Below are positions 46,660 to 54,885 of a DNA stretch of 61,296 bases, one piece after another. Within the stretch, counting starts at the first letter, position 1, and every line of letters starts with the position of its first letter. This DNA is from Haloplasmatales bacterium 4B. GTDB lineage: Bacteria; Bacillota_I; Bacilli_A; Haloplasmatales; Haloplasmataceae. Position numbers and translations under genes: made by a program. A model generated the notes under the pieces. It had not been told where the DNA came from. It saw only the letters and a list, made by a program, of their open reading frames with translations, and did not search any database. The stretch spans positions 1-61,296 of the forward strand of contig NSKI01000012.1 in assembly GCA_003586005.1 (NCBI GenBank), written 5' to 3'.

Positions 46660-46905
46660 TTATTTTTTTAGGGTTTTTTTTGTTCGTAGATATTCTTCTT
46701 CTGTAATTTCGCCTTGGGCAAATCTAGTTTTTAAATATTCTAAAGCTTGGTTATCACTTGAGTAGTTATTGTTATTAAGTAATTTATAAGCAGCATAAAT
46801 AATAACTATCACCAGTAAGATTAATATGATAAATCCATAACCATTAAAAAACCCATATCCTCTCATAAACCCATATCCATTAGTTTCACAATTGTAACCA
46901 TACAT
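46660..46905 (-). CDS. Small membrane protein with SHOCT domain
   Basis: 81 residues: Gly/Tyr/Phe-rich N-terminus (GYGFMRGYGFFNGYG), one TM helix (about 25-45), an Asn/Ser linker and a C-terminal SHOCT domain (YLKTRFAQGEITEEEYLRTKKTLK). Same build as the product at 45763, so probably a paralogue, although their sequences are well diverged. First gene of the cluster, 45 nt before the PepSY gene. AAAGGA lies 10 nt before the start. Confidence 0.8.
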   Translation of the reverse strand: MYGYNCETNGYGFMRGYGFFNGYGFIILILLVIVIIYAAYKLLNNNNYSSDNQALEYLKTRFAQGEITEEEYLRTKKTLKK

Positions 46906-47349
46906 TTTTCATCAGTCCTTTCAAAGATATTTTTATTGGCTAATAGCATGATTGGAATTGCAAATTAATTGTAACATTTAAATATGAATTTTTTATGTAG
47001 AAAGAATATATTTGTGTTTTTTTAGAAAATAAACATAATTTTTTTTCTTGTACAGTTATTTTCTAATAGTTTCCCTTATAAATTACATAACCTTTACACA
47101 ATGATAGCAGGAACATTATAATATCTAGGGGTGGATGGGTCTTAATGCTATATTTACTTTTCTAGTTGTATTTAGATGAAGTTATATAGTATTTTTTTAT
47201 TATTACAAGGGAAGCATTTAGTTTTTGATTTTAAACTAAATACTTTTAATGTTAAATATAAATCTTAAAGTGGAGATGGGGCATTAGCTACAGTAAAAAA
47301 GAAAGCTGTCGATAATAGATAATAAAAAAACCACATTAAAAGTGGTTTT
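46906..47349. other. 444-bp gap with no complete gene
   Basis: No full ORF was found. On the plus strand a promoter-like TTTACA/TATAAT pair (47093-47122, 18-nt spacer) is followed by a hairpin (about 47214-47247). A 17-codon open end (SGDGALATVKKKAVDNR then stop at 47320) sits just before the gpsA terminator. This may be a decayed gene or a small RNA; neither is proven. Confidence 0.35.
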
Positions 47350-47351
47350 TT
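47325..47351 (-). terminator. Terminator of gpsA
   Basis: Ten-base stem AAAAAACCAC/GTGGTTTTTT around ATTAAAA; overlaps the last bases of gpsA. Confidence 0.85.
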
Positions 47352-48309
47352 AAAATTCATATTTTGTTGACCTTAAAAATAAATCTTGTAGTATTGTTTT
47401 AGGATCCGCACCTTCAATAACTATTGAATAAACTGCTTCACATATCGGCATAGACACATCATATTTTTTGCCTAGTAATATTAACGATTCTACAGTAGAA
47501 ACACCTTCTGCAAGTTTACTAAATTTTTCTTTCCTAATAAATGCTTCGCCAAATGCTCGATTGTGACTATGTTTAGAAAATAATGTTGCTTCATAATCTC
47601 CTATATGACTTAAACCATATACAGTAAGTTCGTTTCCCCCCATTGCTCTAACCAACCTAGATATTTCTCGTGAACCACGGGCAATCAAAGCTCCTTTAAG
47701 GCTAGAGTAGTTTAATCCATCAAGCATTCCTGCTGTTATACCCATTACATTTTTTGCTGCAGCACCAATTTCATTTCCTATTAAATCCTGACCAATATAT
47801 AATCGAATTAGATTACTATTAAATTTTTCTATGACTTTTTTAGTTACATCAATATTACTTGAACTAATTACCATACAGTTTGGTACACCTTTTACTAAGT
47901 CCTGAACATGTGAAGGTCCCACCCAAATAGCTATTTTAATATCTTGCTTTATTTCATCTAAGACTACTTGTGTAAGTCTCATGCCAGTATGTTTTTCTAT
48001 ACCTTTCATAGCCAATATAAAAACCTTACCTGATAAATCCAAGTTATTTAAATTTTTACATAAATCTCTTAAATTTTGAGAATTAATAGAAATGATAATA
48101 TAATTACTAAACTCGATTGACTCTTCTAAGGAAGTGCTTAATTTTGTTTTCTCATCAAGCTCTAGATATTCATTTTTACGATTTTCCTTTAAATAAGAAA
48201 GATGATTAGAGCTAGATCTACCCCAAATAAGTACATTATGTCCTATAGATTGAGCATACCAGCCAAGTAGTGTTCCCCATCTTCCGCATCCTAAGACTGT
48301 TATATTCAT
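47350..48309 (-). CDS. gpsA: Glycerol-3-phosphate dehydrogenase [NAD(P)+]
   Basis: 319 residues. N-terminal Rossmann VLGCGRWGTLLGWYA (GxGxxG variant with a tryptophan), AMKGIEKHTG near 103, substrate-site KNVMGITAGMLDGLNYSSLKGALIARG with the catalytic lysine near 188, and THIGD-like LSHIGDYEATLFSKHSHNR near 230. It makes sn-glycerol 3-phosphate from DHAP for phospholipids. Compared with most GpsA sequences it is slightly divergent (GRWGT for GSWGT). Start ATG 48309 with GAAGGGA upstream. Confidence 0.9.
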   Translation of the reverse strand: MNITVLGCGRWGTLLGWYAQSIGHNVLIWGRSSSNHLSYLKENRKNEYLELDEKTKLSTSLEESIEFSNYIIISINSQNLRDLCKNLNNLDLSGKVFILAMKGIEKHTGMRLTQVVLDEIKQDIKIAIWVGPSHVQDLVKGVPNCMVISSSNIDVTKKVIEKFNSNLIRLYIGQDLIGNEIGAAAKNVMGITAGMLDGLNYSSLKGALIARGSREISRLVRAMGGNELTVYGLSHIGDYEATLFSKHSHNRAFGEAFIRKEKFSKLAEGVSTVESLILLGKKYDVSMPICEAVYSIVIEGADPKTILQDLFLRSTKYEF

Positions 48310-48425
48310 GTGATATCCCTTCTTTATTGATATTATTCGTAGTTCAAAGTGTATAAATATTATAAACTATATTAATGTTAAGTTCAAATTAATTTTATAT
48401 ATTTAAGATTTATATTTCCTATGTC

Positions 48426-48468
48426 GGTCACTCCTACATTTAACTAGGAGGGGATTAAACCCTTGACC
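48426..48468. ncRNA. Compact three-way-junction RNA-like element
   Basis: GGTCA (48426-48430) pairs with TGACC (48464-48468). Inside are two further hairpins, CTCCTA/TAGGAG (48431-48436 with 48445-48450) and GGG/CCC (48451-48453 with 48460-48462). The fold is possible on either strand. No known RNA family was recognised. It sits between corA and gpsA. Confidence 0.35.
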
Positions 48469-48508
48469 AAAAAAACCAATTATTTAAAATCTATTAGTAT
48501 TTATAAAA

Positions 48509-49447
48509 TTAAAATAAATTCTTTCTTCTCATTATAATGACAGCTATTAAAGAAACTGTAAATGATAATATTACAAGAATTAATAATGCATTTGGGGTAT
48601 CTTTAAAAGGTAGTGGGACATTCATTCCAAACAAACTTGCTATTAAGGTTGGAATTGATAATACAATTGTAATTGATGTTAATGTTTTCATAACGATATT
48701 TAAATTATTAGATATAACCGATGCAAATGCATCCATCATACCACTTAAAATACCACTATAAATATTTGACATTTCAATTGCTTGTTTATTTTCAATGATT
48801 ACATCTTCTAATAATTCTTCATCATCTTTATAATGTTTAATATGTTCTACACGGTGTAATTTTTCTAAGACTACTTCATTAGAACGTAATGAAGTAGTGA
48901 AGAACACAAGGGATTTTTCTAATTCTAGTAATTGAATTAATTCTTTGTTTTTTAGTGATTTATGTAATTCTTTTTCTATACGATTACTTGCTCTGTCTAT
49001 TAAACGTAAATAGTGTAAAAATAGTGTTGCATTTCTAAATAAAATTTGATAAATAAAACGCGTTCTTTTAAATGTATAGAAATCTCTTATTTTGTTGTTT
49101 AAAAAATTTTCTAAAATTTTAAGATCTTTTAAACAAATAGTTACAATTTCATTAGTATTTGTAACGATTATTGCTAAGGGAATTGTTGTAAAAAATTCGG
49201 AAGTTGCTTCTTTTTCGATTGTTGGAACATCAACAATAATTAATGTATAGTCATCTTCACTATCAATTCGTGCCATTTCCTCAGCATCTAGAACTGACCG
49301 AATATGGTCTTCGTCTATTTTTAATGCGGCTGAAATATAATCTATTTCTTCTTTTGTTGGATCAACTAAATTAATCCAGCATCCCTCTTGAATTTCTTCT
49401 AATGTTAATAGTTGATGATTTTCAGTTGTTTTATAAATTGATAACAT
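48509..49447 (-). CDS. CorA family divalent-cation transporter
   Basis: 312 residues. The soluble N-terminal domain has WINLVDPTKEEIDYIS and the long helix follows near 130-250. Two C-terminal TM helices flank the selectivity motif, LIASLFGMNVPLPF with the canonical GMN triplet. It forms a pentamer for Mg2+ (or Co2+/Ni2+) influx. Start ATG 49447 with AAGGAGTG upstream. A leader with a candidate 25-codon ORF (49515-49592) precedes it, so regulation by translation of the leader is conceivable. Confidence 0.92.
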   Translation of the reverse strand: MLSIYKTTENHQLLTLEEIQEGCWINLVDPTKEEIDYISAALKIDEDHIRSVLDAEEMARIDSEDDYTLIIVDVPTIEKEATSEFFTTIPLAIIVTNTNEIVTICLKDLKILENFLNNKIRDFYTFKRTRFIYQILFRNATLFLHYLRLIDRASNRIEKELHKSLKNKELIQLLELEKSLVFFTTSLRSNEVVLEKLHRVEHIKHYKDDEELLEDVIIENKQAIEMSNIYSGILSGMMDAFASVISNNLNIVMKTLTSITIVLSIPTLIASLFGMNVPLPFKDTPNALLILVILSFTVSLIAVIIMRRKNLF

Positions 49448-49514
49448 TCTTTCACTCCTTTACTTTTATCCCCGCGATGTTGTTATTTTGTGTAAAGAAA
49501 TGAAAAATAAACTC

Positions 49515-49592
49515 TCACAGAAACACAAAAAAAGCAGAGATGTGTTTATTATTCAATTGTTTTAACGTACTCCTATTGATATCGGAGGACAT
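49515..49592 (-). CDS. Candidate leader peptide upstream of corA
   Basis: 25-codon minus-strand ORF (MSSDINRSTLKQ... SAFFVFL) with GAGGTGAG 4-5 nt upstream of the ATG, inside the ~175-nt corA leader. It ends in aromatic and aliphatic residues. CorA leader peptides are known in enterobacteria (corL) but not recognised here by homology. Its real translation is unproven; a clear M-box motif was not found in this leader. Confidence 0.45.
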   Translation of the reverse strand: MSSDINRSTLKQLNNKHISAFFVFL

Positions 49593-49628
49593 ATAACTCA
49601 CCTCATCCTTTTTTATAAACATAATTTA

Positions 49629-49657
49629 AGTATATTTTATAATTCATTTCATGTCAA
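49629..49657 (-). promoter_or_regulatory. Promoter of corA leader
   Basis: Minus strand TTGACA (49657-49652), 17-nt spacer, TATACT (49634-49629). Confidence 0.8.
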
Positions 49658-49773
49658 ATTAAAAATTATTAATAATATTGATTAACTGATAGATAATCAC
49701 TTTTTTCCTTTTTATATATAGGTATGAATATCCTATATATGTAAATAATAAGGAAGAAAAAGGAGGTTAATTG

Positions 49774-51468
49774 ATGATTATAAAACACAAAATTATTGTT
49801 GAAAATAGTGAAGAAGTTTTATGTGTCTATCTAGATACAAGTTTAGAAGAATTTTCAAGTGAGTTAGGTGAAAATAATGAAGAACGACAAAAAAATTTAA
49901 GGAAGCAAACAGGCGATTATTTAAAGAGTAAAGGTATTCAATTTAATGGGTCGATTGTAAAAGTTTTAGCTGGAGCTTTTATTGTAGCAACATTAACATT
50001 TACACCTGGAGTAATTAATACAGCAAGTGCATCAACTATTCAAACATCCTATGTGGTAGAAACAGGAGATTCTTTATTTACAATTGCTAGGGAAAATGGT
50101 CTATCGATAGTTGAATTAAAAAACATGAATCAGTTAACTACTGATATAATTCATCCTGGTCAAACATTAATAGTAGCTACTGTAAATACAATTATTGACA
50201 GTGGAGTATATGTGGTAAATCAAAACGATTCATTATTTAAAATTGCAAAGGCTACAAATTTATCAATAGCACAAATAAAAGATTACAATAATTTAAAAAG
50301 TGATACAATTTATCCAGGCCAAACACTATTATTAATTCCTGGAGCAGAAATTGGAAATTACATTGTTAAATCTGGAGATTCTTTGTGGAGTATTGCAAGA
50401 AGTTATGGCATGAGTGTTGGTGATCTAAAAATACTAAATGGTGTATCTAATGTAATTTATCCAAATCAAAATCTTAAAGTAATTCAAACAACTAGTCCAA
50501 AAACATATACTGTAGAACAAGGTGATTCATTATGGTCTATTGCTAATAGGAACAATATGACTGTTGCTCAATTACAGTCAATGAATAACCTTACAACTTC
50601 TACAATATTTCCTGGACAAAAGTTATATATAAGTCCAACAACAATTACACCAGATACTGATTTGCCAGCTTATAATGATACAACAATAAGCGTTAGAAGA
50701 ACAACTGGTGTGGTCCAAAATATTGCTCTTGAGGATTATGTTGCTGGAGTAGTAGCTAGTGAATTAGGTACTGCATTTAACCAGGAAGCGTATAAGGCTC
50801 AAGCGCTTGCTGCAAGAACTTATGCAGTTAAGCGAAATAATGAAGGTAAAACGATTTCGGATACAGACAGTCATCAAGTATATAAAGATACTACCCAATT
50901 AAGGCAATTATGGGGAAATGATTTTGATAGGTATTATGGTGAAATTAAAAATGCAGTAAGTGCAACAAGTGGACAAGTTATTTCATATCAGGGTGAATTG
51001 ATTGATGCCCTATATTTTTCAACTAGTAATGGAAGAACTGATAGCCCAGAATATATCTGGGGTGGGAAACTACCATATTTAAAATCAGTTGATAGCCACT
51101 GGGACACAAATTCACCATACTTCTATCGTACAAGTTCATTTACTAATAGTGAGTTTGCGACTAGATTAGGGATATCTTTAAATAATTTATACGCTAATGT
51201 CATATCAAGAACAGATAATGGTAGTGTAAATTCTATCGATATTTCTGGAAGAATACTATCAGGGAATTATGTGAAAAGTAGATTGGGTTTACACTCAACA
51301 GATTTTGATATTAATTTCGCAAATGGGAAAGTTACCATCGCTCAAAGAGGTTGGGGACACAGTGTAGGTTTGAGTCAATATGGCGCTCACTTTATGGGCG
51401 AAGAAGGTTATACCTATGACCAAATTATTAAACATTATTTTCAAGGTGTAGATATAGTAAATATGTAA
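49774..51468 (+). CDS. LysM-SpoIID lytic enzyme with N-terminal membrane anchor
   Basis: 564 residues. A cytoplasmic-looking N-terminal segment (1-58) precedes a single TM helix (about 60-80). Four LysM modules follow, at about 93-135, 145-188, 196-237 and 245-287, then a SpoIID/LytB domain (about 303-560). That domain shows IALEDYVAGVVASELG with E330 in the catalytic position, YKAQALAARTYA and ending GWGHSVGLSQYGA. SpoIID cleaves denuded glycan strands during engulfment. The four-LysM build with a long cytosolic tail is unusual. ATG 49774 lies 7 nt after AGGAGG. Convergent with the next gene. Confidence 0.85.
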   Translation: MIIKHKIIVENSEEVLCVYLDTSLEEFSSELGENNEERQKNLRKQTGDYLKSKGIQFNGSIVKVLAGAFIVATLTFTPGVINTASASTIQTSYVVETGDSLFTIARENGLSIVELKNMNQLTTDIIHPGQTLIVATVNTIIDSGVYVVNQNDSLFKIAKATNLSIAQIKDYNNLKSDTIYPGQTLLLIPGAEIGNYIVKSGDSLWSIARSYGMSVGDLKILNGVSNVIYPNQNLKVIQTTSPKTYTVEQGDSLWSIANRNNMTVAQLQSMNNLTTSTIFPGQKLYISPTTITPDTDLPAYNDTTISVRRTTGVVQNIALEDYVAGVVASELGTAFNQEAYKAQALAARTYAVKRNNEGKTISDTDSHQVYKDTTQLRQLWGNDFDRYYGEIKNAVSATSGQVISYQGELIDALYFSTSNGRTDSPEYIWGGKLPYLKSVDSHWDTNSPYFYRTSSFTNSEFATRLGISLNNLYANVISRTDNGSVNSIDISGRILSGNYVKSRLGLHSTDFDINFANGKVTIAQRGWGHSVGLSQYGAHFMGEEGYTYDQIIKHYFQGVDIVNM

Positions 51469-51471
51469 TAA

Positions 51472-51512
51472 AAAAATAATTGAGATTTGTTGTACAAATT
51501 TCAATTATTTTT
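51472..51512. terminator. Bidirectional terminator
   Basis: Nineteen-base stem with one wobble (AAAAATAATTGAGATTTGT and partner) around a TGT loop. Confidence 0.9.
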
Positions 51513-51911
51513 AAATAAATCCAATAAATTTTCTATGCTTTCTACTTTTGTTTCGATATATTCATATGCTTTTTTAATATCTTCTATTGATTCAGAAGAA
51601 GTTTGTTTAATTTGTGAAACAGGATGTACAAACCTATCTTGATATTCACTTTCGGATATATTTGCTTTCTCCATAATATATTCTCTTTTATAATCTTCTT
51701 TAGCTTTTTCGCCTTTGATTTGACTTAATTCTAGTCTTAAGTCATCGGGGTTAATATTATAAGATCTTAACATTTTATCATCATACTTATCTTCTAGTGA
51801 AAGAAAGGTTTGATAAATATTAGTTTTATTATCTGAATTTGAAATTATATTTTGTAGTGTATTTGACTTATAAATATAAAAACAAAATAAAATAACTAAG
51901 ATTTTTTTCAT
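51501..51911 (-). CDS. Secreted or anchored hypothetical protein
   Basis: 136 residues with an N-terminal hydrophobic segment (MKKILVILFCFYIYKS), either a signal peptide or a membrane anchor. The rest is hydrophilic and helical, with EKAKEDYKREYIMEKANISE and a C-terminal SIEDIKKAYEYIETKVESIENLL that could form a coiled coil. No family recognised. RBS GAGGAGGTTTTTG precedes the ATG. The neighbours are spore-related genes, but no direct link is visible. Confidence 0.55.
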   Translation of the reverse strand: MKKILVILFCFYIYKSNTLQNIISNSDNKTNIYQTFLSLEDKYDDKMLRSYNINPDDLRLELSQIKGEKAKEDYKREYIMEKANISESEYQDRFVHPVSQIKQTSSESIEDIKKAYEYIETKVESIENLLDLFKNN

Positions 51912-52019
51912 TCAAAAACCTCCTCATTAATATATAGTATTACCAATTTGAGGATTATAATTAAAAAATTTTAAAGTAAAGAAATTAAGGGAATAATAAC
52001 AATGAAAGGAGTGAATTAG

Positions 52020-52265
52020 ATGAACGGTGATATTTCCGAATATTTACAAAAAAAAATTCAAATCAAAAAAAATATGGATAATCTAAAGAAAGAAATTGCT
52101 GGTGAATTAGGATATAATAACGTAAAAATACTTAATGGGGGAGATTTATCTAGTAAAACAATTGGAGTTTATGCTGGACCTGTTGGTGGATTTATGGTAA
52201 AAGATTTAGTTAAACGAGGAGAAGAAACACTAATTTCTAAATATCACGAAGACAAAAAAATTTAA
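52020..52265 (+). CDS. Alpha/beta-type small acid-soluble spore protein
   Basis: 81 residues. The segment LKKEIAGELGYNN matches the first SASP helix and germination-protease site (KYEIASEFG). GPVGGFMVKDLVKRGEETL matches the C-terminal DNA-binding helix (GSVGGEMVKRLV). These proteins coat spore DNA and protect it from UV, heat and peroxide. The linker between the two blocks is longer and glycine-poor compared with classic SspA/B, closer to SspF-type. RBS AAAGGAGTG with 8-nt spacing. Good evidence that the organism sporulates. Confidence 0.8.
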   Translation: MNGDISEYLQKKIQIKKNMDNLKKEIAGELGYNNVKILNGGDLSSKTIGVYAGPVGGFMVKDLVKRGEETLISKYHEDKKI

Positions 52266-52339
52266 AAATAAAAATAATATATTTCAGAAAAGGGTTAAAA
52301 ATAAGAGTGTCATCAAGTATTTAAATAGGAGGATAATAA

Positions 52340-52723
52340 ATGAACAATAATCAAAACTCTAAAACCAAAAATAATAATCAATTAAATGCAAAAGGTTCTA
52401 ATATGTCTCAACCAGCTAAAGCTTCTAGTCAAGCAGCTGCACAAAGAGCACAGCAACAAGCAAATGCACAGTTTACTAGCGAATTTGCTCAAGGAACTGG
52501 AGCAATGTCTCAAGCAACAAATGCTTACTCAGCTGATGCTAAAGCAGGAACAAATGCAGCAAAACAACAATATAAAACTGCATCTTCAATAAACCAAGCT
52601 AACCAAGCAAGTACAGAATTTGGTATGGGAACTGGTTCAATGAGCCAGGAAGCTAAACTAAAATCACAAGAAACAGCGAAGCAATTAAAGAATAAAAATT
52701 TACCTAATCAAGGTAATAAATAA
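52340..52723 (+). CDS. Gamma-type small acid-soluble spore protein-like
   Basis: 127 residues, rich in Gln, Ala, Asn and Ser and lacking Cys and Trp. Two imperfect repeats carry the motif of gamma SASPs: QFTSEFAQGTGAMSQ (about 48-62) and ASTEFGMGTGSMSQ (about 90-103), resembling the FGTEFASET units of SspE where the germination protease cuts. These proteins do not bind DNA and are an amino-acid reserve for germination. It follows the alpha/beta SASP gene by 74 bp. Strong RBS AGGAGG. Confidence 0.72.
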   Translation: MNNNQNSKTKNNNQLNAKGSNMSQPAKASSQAAAQRAQQQANAQFTSEFAQGTGAMSQATNAYSADAKAGTNAAKQQYKTASSINQANQASTEFGMGTGSMSQEAKLKSQETAKQLKNKNLPNQGNK

Positions 52724-52757
52724 AAAAATAATATAAACTCTTCTTATTGATGACCCT

Positions 52758-52790
52758 AATCTGCCAGTATTTTGCTGGTAGATTTTTGGT
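52758..52790 (+). terminator. Terminator after gamma SASP gene
   Basis: Stem AATCTGCCAG/CTGGTAGATT with an internal mismatch, then TTTTTGGTTTT. Confidence 0.82.
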
Positions 52791-52853
52791 TTTATGAATA
52801 ATAAAGATTAAATTACATAATATATCTTTGATATTTTATTTTGGAGGATGATC

Positions 52854-53843
52854 ATGACAATTAAAGTGGGCATTCCTAGAGCTCTGCTTTTTTATGAATA
52901 TGCACCATTGTGGATATCATTTTTTAATGATGTTGGTGCAGAGGTAATTGTTTCAGATAAATCAAATAAGAGAATTTTAAATAATGGTACTATTTATACA
53001 GTAGAAGATGCTTGTATACCGGTTAAGTTATATAATGGACATGTTTTATATCTGAAAGATAAAGTTGATTATCTTTTTATTCCAAGAATTATGGGTGTTT
53101 ATGAAAAAGAATATATTTGTCCTAAATTTTGTGGGCTACCAGAGGTTGTTAAATATTCTATAAAAGACCTTCCTAAATTAATTAATACGAAAATTGATTT
53201 AACAAAAAGCTCTAATATGAAAGATGCTATATTGAATATGGGGTCCTATATCACAACTGACAAAAAACGCATAATTTCTGCTTATGAGAAGGCATTAATT
53301 AAATATAATGAACATAAGTCTAGTATGAAAAATACATATATAAATGAACAAAATGAACAAATTATGATTATGGGGCATCCATATATTTTATATGATGAAT
53401 ATCTAAATATGAATGTCATTAAAAAATTAAAAAGCTATGGATATAGTTGTATTACTCCAGATAATTTAGATGATGATTTAGTTAATGAATATGCTAATAG
53501 TTATCCTGGGAAAATATTTTGGTTGTTTTTCCGAAAAATGTTAGGGTCTTGCCTATATTTAATTGAAAATAACTTTTTTGATGGAGTAATCTATATTTCC
53601 TCTTTTGGTTGTGGAATTGACTCTGTAGTTGCAGAAACAATTGAAAGAAGGTTAAGAAGAGAAACTAATATTCCCTTTATGTTAATGACTATAGATGAAC
53701 ATAGTGGGGAAGCTGGGTTTAATACTCGTTTAGAAGCATTTATTGATATGTTGGAATGGAGGAAAATAAATGAAAATAACATTTCCACACATGGGAACAA
53801 CTTATATTCCCGTGAAAACAATATTAGAGGAGTTAGATATTGA
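52854..53843 (+). CDS. 2-hydroxyacyl-CoA dehydratase-activase associated protein (DUF2229/CoA_E_activ type)
   Basis: 329 residues with KVGIPRALLFYEYAPLWISFFNDVGAEVIVSD, the DUF2229 opening, a VEDACIPVKLYNGH cysteine loop and CPKFCGLPEV, then a C-terminal SSFGCGIDSVVAETIERRL and GEAGFNTRLEAFIDMLEWR. Usually this module is part of a large single polypeptide with activase domains. Its last 74 nt overlap the next gene in another frame. ATG 52854 follows GGAGG by 6 nt. Probably one of three polypeptides of a split complex; the cysteines may bind a [4Fe-4S] cluster. Confidence 0.78.
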   Translation: MTIKVGIPRALLFYEYAPLWISFFNDVGAEVIVSDKSNKRILNNGTIYTVEDACIPVKLYNGHVLYLKDKVDYLFIPRIMGVYEKEYICPKFCGLPEVVKYSIKDLPKLINTKIDLTKSSNMKDAILNMGSYITTDKKRIISAYEKALIKYNEHKSSMKNTYINEQNEQIMIMGHPYILYDEYLNMNVIKKLKSYGYSCITPDNLDDDLVNEYANSYPGKIFWLFFRKMLGSCLYLIENNFFDGVIYISSFGCGIDSVVAETIERRLRRETNIPFMLMTIDEHSGEAGFNTRLEAFIDMLEWRKINENNISTHGNNLYSRENNIRGVRY

Positions 53844-54885
53844 TGTTGTTCTTCCTCCTATGAGTAGTAAGAAAACATTAGAATTAGGCATAAAATGTTC
53901 ACCGGAGGCTATTTGTGTTCCTTTTAAAATTATTATGGGGAATATTTTAGAAGGAATTGAAAATGGTGCGGATACTGTTTTTATGTTAACTGGATGCGGA
54001 CCTTGTCGTTTTGGAATATTTCATGCACTTCAAAATGAAATTATTAGAGACATGAATTTAAAGATAGAATTTATTACTGCTGATAGATTTAGCAATTTAG
54101 CTGGTTTAAAAGAATTTTCAGCGAGACTAAAAGAAGCTTCACCTAAAAATAATTACTTAAAGATCTTTAATACAATAAGAAAAGGGCTAAAGATACTGGA
54201 TGCGGTTGATGAACTTCAAGAATTAACAAATAAAATAAGACCAATAGAAATTAATACTGGTGAAGTAGACTACCTAGATACAAATTTCAGTCATGAAATA
54301 CGCAAAGTTCATGGGTATGATGAAGCCATGAATTTAATCATTGATTATAAGGAAAAGGTTTCTTCGGTTAAAATTGACAAAACTAAACAATTATTAAAAA
54401 TTGGTATCGTTGGTGAAATATATACAATATTAGAACCGTTTATAAATCTTAATATTGAAAAAAAATTAGGTGTGTTAGGAATTGATGTAGCAAGGTCAAT
54501 TTCTGCCAGTGAATATGTTAGAGAACAACTCGATTTTTTGCCATTTGTCCATTCTGGTAAAAAAACAATATATCAAGCCGCAAAACCTTATTTAGAAATA
54601 CCAATTGGTGGACACGCCATTAATACAATTGGTAATTCAATGTTGTATAAAAAACAGAATTTTGATGGAATCATTCACTTATTACCATTTACTTGTATGC
54701 CTGAAATTGTTGCTCAATGTATTCTTCCAACAATTGAGAAAGAACAAGACATACCAATAATGACTTTAGTGTTGGATGAAATGACTGGTGAAGCTGGATA
54801 TATGACCCGTTTAGAAGCATTTGTAGATTTATTAGTAAAAAGAAAGGATTTAAAAAATGAAGGAAACAGTTTATCTTGGAATTGA
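53770..54885 (+). CDS. 2-hydroxyacyl-CoA dehydratase-type iron-sulfur protein
   Basis: 371 residues beginning MKITFPHMGTTYIPVKTILEEL. It has the cysteine-bearing TGCGPCRFGIFH (near 77), CSPEAICVPFK near 41 and FTCMPEIVAQCILP near the C-terminus, followed by GEAGYMTRLEAFVDLLV. It belongs to the same superfamily as the upstream gene, as the shared GEAG-RLEAF block shows. RBS TGGAGG lies inside the preceding gene. Its start overlaps the upstream ORF by 74 nt and its end overlaps the activase by 29 nt. Substrate and activity unknown. Confidence 0.78.
   Translation: MKITFPHMGTTYIPVKTILEELDIDVVLPPMSSKKTLELGIKCSPEAICVPFKIIMGNILEGIENGADTVFMLTGCGPCRFGIFHALQNEIIRDMNLKIEFITADRFSNLAGLKEFSARLKEASPKNNYLKIFNTIRKGLKILDAVDELQELTNKIRPIEINTGEVDYLDTNFSHEIRKVHGYDEAMNLIIDYKEKVSSVKIDKTKQLLKIGIVGEIYTILEPFINLNIEKKLGVLGIDVARSISASEYVREQLDFLPFVHSGKKTIYQAAKPYLEIPIGGHAINTIGNSMLYKKQNFDGIIHLLPFTCMPEIVAQCILPTIEKEQDIPIMTLVLDEMTGEAGYMTRLEAFVDLLVKRKDLKNEGNSLSWN

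Noticed and set aside
48426-48468. tRNA or tRNA-like gene
   Set aside because: Too short, with no anticodon arm layout or CCA; only a three-way hairpin arrangement is present.
49448-49630. M-box (Mg) riboswitch in the corA leader
   Set aside because: The conserved M-box core strings were not found; only a candidate leader ORF was visible.
52386-52592. 68-codon Gln/Leu-rich ORF within the gamma SASP gene
   Set aside because: It is the other frame of the low-complexity spore-protein gene, lacks an RBS, and the SASP frame has clear motifs.
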